This document shows positions 7,588 to 12,519 of a stretch of 12,519 nt of DNA, piece by piece. Each line of letters begins with the position of its first letter. Positions within the stretch are counted from its first letter, which is position 1. Source of the DNA: Lachnospiraceae bacterium (GTDB lineage: Bacteria > Bacillota > Clostridia > Lachnospirales > Lachnospiraceae); the NCBI GenBank assembly GCA_004552595.1, contig SFNX01000049.1, positions 1 through 12,519 of the forward strand, in the 5' to 3' direction. A model generated the notes under the pieces. That model was not told the origin of the DNA, made no database searches, and saw only the letters and a list, made by a program, of their open reading frames with translations. Both the position numbers and the translations under genes were made by a program.

Positions 7588-7628
7588 ATAAAAAAAATTA
7601 AAAAAAATTAAAAAAAAATTAAAAAAAT
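7588..7628 (+). repeat. Phased A-tracts upstream of the glgP promoter
   Basis: Four runs of seven to nine A (7590-7597, 7600-7607, 7610-7618, 7621-7627) are separated by TT at a spacing of 10-11 bases, one helical turn. Such phasing produces strong intrinsic curvature and, directly upstream of a -35 box, can act as an UP element for the RNA polymerase alpha subunit. It may also be prone to length change by slippage. Confidence 0.75.
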
Positions 7629-7630
7629 AC

Positions 7631-7659
7631 TTGCGGAAAACGTTTTCCGAAACTAAACT
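7631..7659 (+). promoter_or_regulatory. Predicted glgP promoter
   Basis: TTGCGG (7631-7636) and TAAACT (7654-7659) are separated by 17 bases. Both boxes are imperfect, which fits dependence on the A-tract region just upstream. The palindromic operator fills the spacer. Confidence 0.5.
7634..7649 (+). promoter_or_regulatory. Perfect 16-bp palindromic operator in the glgP promoter
   Basis: CGGAAAACGTTTTCCG is a perfect inverted repeat with a central CG, the typical form of LacI-family operators. It lies within the predicted promoter, overlapping the -35 box, so binding would block polymerase. Compared with the CcpA cre consensus (TG...CA outer bases) the outer bases are GG...CC, which favours a local LacI-type repressor, though CcpA is not excluded. 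Confidence 0.75.
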
Positions 7660-7724
7660 ATAGCTTGTGGGGTTTTAAAACAAACAAAACAGTAACACTA
7701 AATTGTAACAGAATAGGTATTTTT

Positions 7725-7730
7725 AGGAGA
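7725..7730 (+). promoter_or_regulatory. Ribosome binding site fixing the glgP start
   Basis: AGGAGA lies six bases before ATG at 7737. The frame is open back to a TTG at 7665, but that extension has no ribosome binding site, lies just after the predicted -10 box and adds 24 residues unlike any phosphorylase. Confidence 0.85.
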
Positions 7731-7736
7731 AATCAA

Positions 7737-10043
7737 ATGAGCACAAATCAGATTTTGACAGACGTAATGAATGAACAGATGGAAGAGAGACTTGAGGCAC
7801 TCTCACAGGAAATGTTTCATAAGGCATTTGCAAACTGCACAAAGTCAGAAATTTACAACGTTGTTTTGCAGATGACAAAGGATATGATTGATAAGGTTGA
7901 TGTAATTACAGGAGATAAGAAGGTTTACTATATCTCAGCTGAGTTCCTTATCGGAAAGCTTTTATCAAATAACCTTATTAACTTAGGAATTTATGACAAA
8001 CTTTCAGAGGTTCTTGAAAAAAATGGCGTGAGCCTTGCAGAAATCGAAGAGGTTGAGCCGGAACCTTCACTTGGTAACGGCGGGCTTGGAAGACTTGCAG
8101 CATGCTTCCTTGATTCAATCGCTACACTCGGTCTTCCCGGTGACGGAATCGGACTTAATTACCACTTCGGATTATTCAAGCAGGTATTTAAGGACAGAAT
8201 CCAGTGTGCAGAGAAGAATGACTGGATTGAAGAAAACTCATGGCTTAGAAAGACAGACGTTTCTTATGATGTATACTTTGGAGATAAGAAAGTAAAGTCA
8301 CGTCTTTATGATATTGATGTAGTCGGATATAACAACGGTGTTAACAAGCTTCACCTTTTTGATATCGAATCAATTGATGAGTCACTTGTAAAGAAGGGCA
8401 TTGAATTTGACAAGGAAGATATTGAAAAGAACTTAACACTTTTCCTTTATCCTGATGATTCGGATGAGGCAGGTAACCTTCTTAGAATTTATCAGCAGTA
8501 TTTCATGGTTTCTAACGGTGCACAGCTTATTTTACAGGATCTTAAGGAGCGTCACGTAGACTTAAGAGAGATGTATAAGCACGCTGTAATCCAGATTAAC
8601 GATACTCATCCTACAATGGTTATTCCTGAGCTGATCAGAATCCTTACAGAAGATAAGGCTATGAGTATGGATGATGCAATCGAAGTTGTATCTAAGACAT
8701 GTGCATATACTAACCATACAATTCTTGCAGAAGCTCTTGAAAAGTGGCCGCTTAAGTACCTTGAGAAAGCTGTTCCACAGCTCGTTCCGATTATTAAGGA
8801 GCTTGATAAGAGAGTCAGAGCAAAGTATAAAGATCCTAAGGTGCAAATTATCGATGAGAATGACAGAGTGCATATGGCTCACATTGACATTCATTACGGA
8901 ATTTCAGTTAACGGTGTTGCAGCACTTCATACAGAAATTCTTAAGGAGTCAGAGCTTAAGGCATTTTATGATATTTATCCTGAGAAGTTCAATAATAAGA
9001 CAAATGGTATCACATTCAGAAGATGGCTTATGTCTTGTAACAGAGAGCTTGCATCATATATTACAACACTTATCGGTGATGGCTGGAAGAAGGATGCAGA
9101 CAAGCTCGAAGATCTTATGAAATATATTGATGATGAGGTTGCTCTTGCCGGAATCAATGAGATTAAGCAGGAGAAGAAGGCCGCACTTGCTGAGTACATT
9201 AAGGAAAAAGAAGGCGTTGAGATTAATCCTGAGTCAATTTACGATATCCAGATAAAGAGACTTCACGAGTACAAGCGCCAGCAGATGAATGCTCTTTATA
9301 TCATTCATAAGTATCTTGAAATTAAATCAGGTAAGAAACCTGTTAGACCTCTTACATTTATTTTCGGAGCAAAGGCAGCTCCTGCATATGTAATCGCGCA
9401 GGACATCATCCACTTAATTCTTTGCTTACAGGAAATCGTTTCTAACGACAAGGATGTTGCTCCGTATATGAAGGTCGTTATGGTAGAAAACTACAATGTT
9501 TCATACGCAGAAAAGCTTATTCCTGCATGTGATATTTCAGAGCAGATTTCACTTGCATCTAAGGAGGCTTCAGGAACCGGTAACATGAAGTTCATGTTAA
9601 ACGGTGCTGTAACACTTGGAACAATGGACGGTGCTAACGTTGAAATTCATGACCTTGTAGGCGATGAGAATATTTACACATTTGGTAAGGATTCAGATAC
9701 AGTAATCAAGCACTATGAAGATGCTGACTATGTTTCTAAAGAGTACTATGAGAATTCAGAAGTAATTAAGGAAGCAGTAGACTTCATTATTTCAGACGAA
9801 TGCCTTAAGGTTGGTCATAAGGAAAATCTTGAGCGTCTTTACAAAGAACTCATTAACAAAGACTGGTTCATGACACTTCTTGATTTAGAAGAGTACATTG
9901 AGGTTAAAGACAAAGCATTTGCTGAATATGAGGACAGAGCTGCATGGGAGAAGAAGATGCTTGTTAACATTGCTAAGGCCGGCTTCTTCTCATCAGACAG
10001 AACAATCGCCCAGTATAATGAGGATATATGGCACCTATCTTAG
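7737..10043 (+). CDS. glgP: Glycogen/alpha-glucan (maltodextrin) phosphorylase
   Basis: A 768-residue cytoplasmic enzyme (EC 2.4.1.1) that releases glucose-1-phosphate from alpha-1,4-glucans by phosphorolysis, the first step in using stored glycogen or imported maltodextrin. Family marks: YYISAEFLIG at 64-73, the glycine-rich SLGNGGLGRLAACF at 111-124, NYHFGLFKQVF at 141-151, INDTHPT from residue 287, KRLHEYKRQQMNAL, and the pyridoxal-phosphate site EASGTGNMK with K618. It is near the short end of the family (about 750-830 residues) with no visible core deletion, as expected for clostridial forms. It is a single-gene transcript: a terminator precedes it, its own promoter carries a palindromic operator, and hairpins and a terminator follow. 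The operator match to the lacI unit suggests repression by the nearby regulator. Glycogen phosphorylase and maltodextrin phosphorylase cannot be told apart by sequence alone. Confidence 0.97.
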   Translation: MSTNQILTDVMNEQMEERLEALSQEMFHKAFANCTKSEIYNVVLQMTKDMIDKVDVITGDKKVYYISAEFLIGKLLSNNLINLGIYDKLSEVLEKNGVSLAEIEEVEPEPSLGNGGLGRLAACFLDSIATLGLPGDGIGLNYHFGLFKQVFKDRIQCAEKNDWIEENSWLRKTDVSYDVYFGDKKVKSRLYDIDVVGYNNGVNKLHLFDIESIDESLVKKGIEFDKEDIEKNLTLFLYPDDSDEAGNLLRIYQQYFMVSNGAQLILQDLKERHVDLREMYKHAVIQINDTHPTMVIPELIRILTEDKAMSMDDAIEVVSKTCAYTNHTILAEALEKWPLKYLEKAVPQLVPIIKELDKRVRAKYKDPKVQIIDENDRVHMAHIDIHYGISVNGVAALHTEILKESELKAFYDIYPEKFNNKTNGITFRRWLMSCNRELASYITTLIGDGWKKDADKLEDLMKYIDDEVALAGINEIKQEKKAALAEYIKEKEGVEINPESIYDIQIKRLHEYKRQQMNALYIIHKYLEIKSGKKPVRPLTFIFGAKAAPAYVIAQDIIHLILCLQEIVSNDKDVAPYMKVVMVENYNVSYAEKLIPACDISEQISLASKEASGTGNMKFMLNGAVTLGTMDGANVEIHDLVGDENIYTFGKDSDTVIKHYEDADYVSKEYYENSEVIKEAVDFIISDECLKVGHKENLERLYKELINKDWFMTLLDLEEYIEVKDKAFAEYEDRAAWEKKMLVNIAKAGFFSSDRTIAQYNEDIWHLS

Positions 10044-10078
10044 GAAGGGGCCCACGAAGTGGGAAGGTTTCCTAAGAT
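10037..10078 (+). repeat. Two-tier hairpin overlapping the glgP stop codon
   Basis: A 10-bp outer stem ATCTTAGGAA (10037-10046) / TTCCTAAGAT (10069-10078) encloses an inner hairpin CCCAC-GAA-GTGGG (10051-10063). The outer stem includes the TAG stop codon at 10041-10043. It has no T-tract, so it is not a terminator by itself; a role in mRNA end protection, processing or as a dispersed palindromic repeat is possible. Confidence 0.75.
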
Positions 10079-10080
10079 GC

Positions 10081-10103
10081 TCGAAAACACGAAGTGTTTT
10101 CGA
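10081..10103 (+). repeat. Perfect GAA-triloop hairpin after glgP
   Basis: TCGAAAACAC (10081-10090), loop GAA, GTGTTTTCGA (10094-10103): a perfect 10-bp stem two bases after the previous hairpin. The two share the core CACGAAGTG while their outer stems differ, suggesting a repeated element family or a paired RNA structure. Confidence 0.78.
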
Positions 10104-10124
10104 ATAAGCTTAAATTTAGAAGTT

Positions 10125-10152
10125 ACTCCCTCCATTATGGCGGGAGTTTTTT
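10125..10152 (+). terminator. Intrinsic terminator of glgP
   Basis: ACTCCC (10125-10130) pairs with GGGAGT (10142-10147) around an inner CCA/TGG stem with one mismatch; six T at 10147-10152 follow. It closes the glgP transcript about 80 bases after the stop codon. Confidence 0.88.
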
Positions 10153-10176
10153 CTTCCTATGGAGTTTATTATAGAG

Positions 10177-10182
10177 TATAAT
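10177..10182 (+). promoter_or_regulatory. Possible -10 box overlapping the yfhO start
   Basis: TATAAT lies 24 bases after the glgP terminator's T-tract and overlaps the ATG at 10181. The only -35 candidate, TTCCTA at 10154 with 17 bases spacing, is weak. If used, transcription would begin near 10190, where a second in-frame ATG lies. Confidence 0.4.
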
Positions 10183-12519
10183 GTCAGTTATGGAGCAAAA
10201 CAGAAAACGATCAACTAAATATATTCTTTCGTTTGTAATTCCATTTGTCATGTATATGATAATCGGAATAATAATAAAGCTTTATCCTCTTTCGGATAAA
10301 ACGATATTAAGCTCTGATCTTAACAGCCAGTTCATTACGTTTTTCAATTTTTTTAAAAATCAATTTTCTACAAACAATGATTTCATTTATACATTTTCCA
10401 AAAACCTTGGCGGAGATATGGTTGGCTTTAGCGCATATTATCTACACAATCCGTTTCTCTTTATTTTGTTTTTATTCCCGCATGAATACATGCCTCTTGG
10501 TATTTACATTACAGAGGCTATAATGCTGTCAACTGCAAGCCTTTCGTTCATGTATTATCTTATGAAAGTTCACGCAAAAGGAAATCTTTTATTTTCCACA
10601 TGCTACGGAATGATGGGCTATGTAACAGCATATTTCATGCTTCCGATTTATTTCTGCAACATCATCATGCTCCCGGTAGTAATGGTGTTTTTCCATGGAC
10701 TGATGAGTGAAGAGTGCGATATTAAGGACCGAATACTCTATTCGATTACACTTGCGATGTCAATATTCTTTAATTATTACATCGGATATATGCTCTGTAT
10801 ATTCTTATTTTTGTACTACATATATTATTGCGGTTGTTCCGGCAAAATAGTCAAATTTAAGGAATTCATACTCCATTCAGTTATCGGAGTAATGCTTGCA
10901 TGCTTTAATCTTGTCCCGGTAGTGCTATCGCTTCGTGACCAGAAGGATGCACCATCAGACAAGTTATTTGATATCGGAAGAACGTTTAAACTTAGCGGAT
11001 TATACAGAAATCTTTTGCCGGGGACATACGCGCTTGATCTGTCAAATTCAAGTATGCCATACATTTATGTCGGAATTTTACCGATAGTCTGCGTATTGCT
11101 TTTATTATTAAGCAGAAAAGTTGATATAAAAGAAAAGCTTTCAACTCTCTTTCTTATAGGCACTTTCATAATAAGCTTTTATATTAGACCGTTTAATACA
11201 GTATGGCATGCATTTAATGATCCTGTTGGTTTTTCACACCGTTTTGCTTTTTATTTTAGCTTTATTCTTTTATCAGTAGGATATAAGGCGTTCCTTAATA
11301 TTGAATGGAAAACAGTTTACATAAAACATATGATTATTGCGCTCTCTTTTTTGGAGATTTTTTATAATTCATATCATTCACTTGATTTAGAAGCTAAGAG
11401 CGCTGCCAGGCAGAGTGAATATATGGCATTCTATGAAAGAGTCAACCCGCTTATTGAAGAAATTAAGAATGCCGAAGGAAAGAACTCATTATACAGAATT
11501 GAGAAAGACATCATGTACACAATGGTTGACCCGATGGCATTTGATTATGCCGGCCTTTCGCACAATTCATCATGTGAGAAAGCGAAGGTTAAGGATTTCA
11601 TGTCAAAAATGGGATTCAGAAATCAAGGTATATGGGCTTTTTACAATCAGGGAAGCACTGCATTTGCTGACTCATTCCTTGGAGTTAAATATTTTATCTC
11701 GCGTTTTGACTCAACAGATAAACCGTTCATTCCTTTGAATAATACTTTTGATACATTTGTATATGAGAACCCTTATGCTCTTAAGTTTGCATCATTTATG
11801 GATGAACAAAAAGCGCTAAAGCTAAGTAATAAAATGGATTCAGAAAGCGATAAATACCTTGCAAAAGCAGGCTCCGGGGTTGCGGATAAGGGAAATACAT
11901 TTGAACTGCAAAATGAAATCGCTGCATGCTATAAAATTAATAATCCTATATTTACTGAAGCTGTATTAGCGGATATAAAGGTTAAAAATGTCAATTTGTC
12001 TGATGCGTTTATTGAAAGGGTAAAAAAGAATAAGGTTGACATAACATATATATCTGATGATAACATAGCGACTGAAGATGATGATTTATCAAATGAAAGG
12101 TATATCGAATTTAATGTTGATATTGATAAGTCCGGCAGAACACTTTATATGTATTTTTTAGCACCTAAAATGCAGGGCGCCAGAATATACGTAAACGGTA
12201 TTGACTGGGATGATTATTTTTCGGATTACAGGTGGGCTGTTGAGAGAGTAGGAACATTTAATGAAGGCAATTTGGTTAACATAAAAATTGTTGGTACAGG
12301 CGATGAACTAACAATTGATGACTACCTTTTGTATTATGAAGATTATGAAGCACTGAAAGGATTTTATGAAAGTGCAAATAATCTTGGTGCTTCAGACATT
12401 TTACTTAATAAAATCACAAGCTCGCATATTAAAGGGACATTTAATGCAAAAGAAGATTCAATGCTTGTATTAACAATACCATACGAAAAGGGCTGGCATA
12501 TAAAGATTGATGGTGAAAG
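10181..12519 (+). CDS. yfhO: YfhO-like multi-pass membrane protein (GT-C-type), 3' end outside window
   Basis: The frame is open from ATG at 10181 to the window end (779 codons, no stop), so the gene is cut off; family members are about 850-900 residues. The first helix is at about 13-34, and further hydrophobic helices continue to about residue 395, giving roughly ten to twelve spans. The first outer loop has SSDLNSQF with D46, in the place of the catalytic acidic residue of GT-C glycosyltransferases. LRDQ lies near 251-254. Residues from about 400 on form a large outer domain. In Bacillus and Listeria, YfhO-type proteins glycosylate lipoteichoic acid outside the membrane; that role is transferred by family only. 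The ATG at 10190 is an alternative start; neither has a good ribosome binding site, and a stop at 10172 blocks any longer form. The gene follows a terminator and probably has its own promoter. Confidence 0.87.
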   Translation, partial: MSVMEQNRKRSTKYILSFVIPFVMYMIIGIIIKLYPLSDKTILSSDLNSQFITFFNFFKNQFSTNNDFIYTFSKNLGGDMVGFSAYYLHNPFLFILFLFPHEYMPLGIYITEAIMLSTASLSFMYYLMKVHAKGNLLFSTCYGMMGYVTAYFMLPIYFCNIIMLPVVMVFFHGLMSEECDIKDRILYSITLAMSIFFNYYIGYMLCIFLFLYYIYYCGCSGKIVKFKEFILHSVIGVMLACFNLVPVVLSLRDQKDAPSDKLFDIGRTFKLSGLYRNLLPGTYALDLSNSSMPYIYVGILPIVCVLLLLLSRKVDIKEKLSTLFLIGTFIISFYIRPFNTVWHAFNDPVGFSHRFAFYFSFILLSVGYKAFLNIEWKTVYIKHMIIALSFLEIFYNSYHSLDLEAKSAARQSEYMAFYERVNPLIEEIKNAEGKNSLYRIEKDIMYTMVDPMAFDYAGLSHNSSCEKAKVKDFMSKMGFRNQGIWAFYNQGSTAFADSFLGVKYFISRFDSTDKPFIPLNNTFDTFVYENPYALKFASFMDEQKALKLSNKMDSESDKYLAKAGSGVADKGNTFELQNEIAACYKINNPIFTEAVLADIKVKNVNLSDAFIERVKKNKVDITYISDDNIATEDDDLSNERYIEFNVDIDKSGRTLYMYFLAPKMQGARIYVNGIDWDDYFSDYRWAVERVGTFNEGNLVNIKIVGTGDELTIDDYLLYYEDYEALKGFYESANNLGASDILLNKITSSHIKGTFNAKEDSMLVLTIPYEKGWHIKIDGE

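Noticed and set aside
7588..7628. A-rich repeats as a CRISPR array or other repeat array
   Set aside because: There are no spacers; the units are simple A-runs with TT breaks, better read as curved promoter DNA.
7665..7736. TTG start extending glycogen phosphorylase by 24 residues
   Set aside because: It lies right behind the predicted -10 box, has no ribosome binding site, and the added residues do not look like a phosphorylase N-terminus.
8035..9199. Several open frames inside glgP on both strands
   Set aside because: They have no family signature or initiation signals and are shadows of the strongly supported phosphorylase frame.
10083..10102. CGAAAACAC...GTGTTTTCG as another operator copy
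   Set aside because: The half-sites are separated by extra bases that put them out of register with the compact 14-16 bp operator, and it lies after a gene; an RNA hairpin explains it better.
10203..10212. GAAAACGATC resembling half of the LacI-type operator
   Set aside because: It lies inside the coding start of the YfhO gene (AGA AAA CGA) and lacks the second half-site.

Overview
The window is AT-rich, densely packed and almost entirely + strand, with strong GGAGG-type ribosome binding sites and several TTG/GTG/ATG start ambiguities. The protein families (a 7TMR-DISM-like hybrid histidine kinase, an NhaC-type antiporter, a clostridial-type glycogen phosphorylase, a YfhO-like membrane protein and a remnant of a zinc-ribbon acyltransferase) point to a low-GC Clostridia bacterium, most likely a Lachnospiraceae gut or rumen member. 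That assignment is inference from protein style, not from a marker gene. All named products are assigned from remembered family signatures; no search was run.

Layout. 1-806: a complete NADP-type short-chain dehydrogenase ending in a hairpin terminator. 830-3202: a hybrid sensor kinase starting with TTG, eight bases after that terminator's T-rich tail. 3203-3286: a short spacer with imperfect TGCCACGGG repeats. 3287-4645: an NhaC-family antiporter. 4690-4770: tRNA-Leu(UAG), the only minus-strand gene. 4913-6727: a promoter and operator, then a two-gene overlapping unit of an unrecognised seven-helix membrane protein and a LacI-family regulator. 6736-7501: a broken acyltransferase gene that has lost its catalytic core, followed by a terminator. 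7588-7736: phased A-tracts, then a promoter carrying a perfect 16-bp palindrome. 7737-10043: glycogen phosphorylase, followed by two unusual GAA-loop hairpins and a terminator. 10181-12519: a YfhO-like membrane protein running off the window end.

How it may work together. The palindrome CGGAAAACGTTTTCCG in the glgP promoter has a 12-of-14 match at the predicted transcription start of the membrane-protein/lacI unit. The simplest reading is that the LacI protein represses both its own operon and glgP, giving a small glycogen/maltodextrin regulon in which the membrane protein is an uncharacterised partner. A global CcpA-type regulator binding the same sites is the main alternative. The other genes (dehydrogenase, kinase, antiporter, YfhO) show no clear functional link to this unit.

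Most noteworthy: the shared operator pair, the internally deleted acyltransferase whose zinc-ribbon part is still open, the CACGAAGTG hairpin pair after glgP, and a possible leaderless start for the YfhO gene. I see no CRISPR array, transposase, integrase or obvious defence system.
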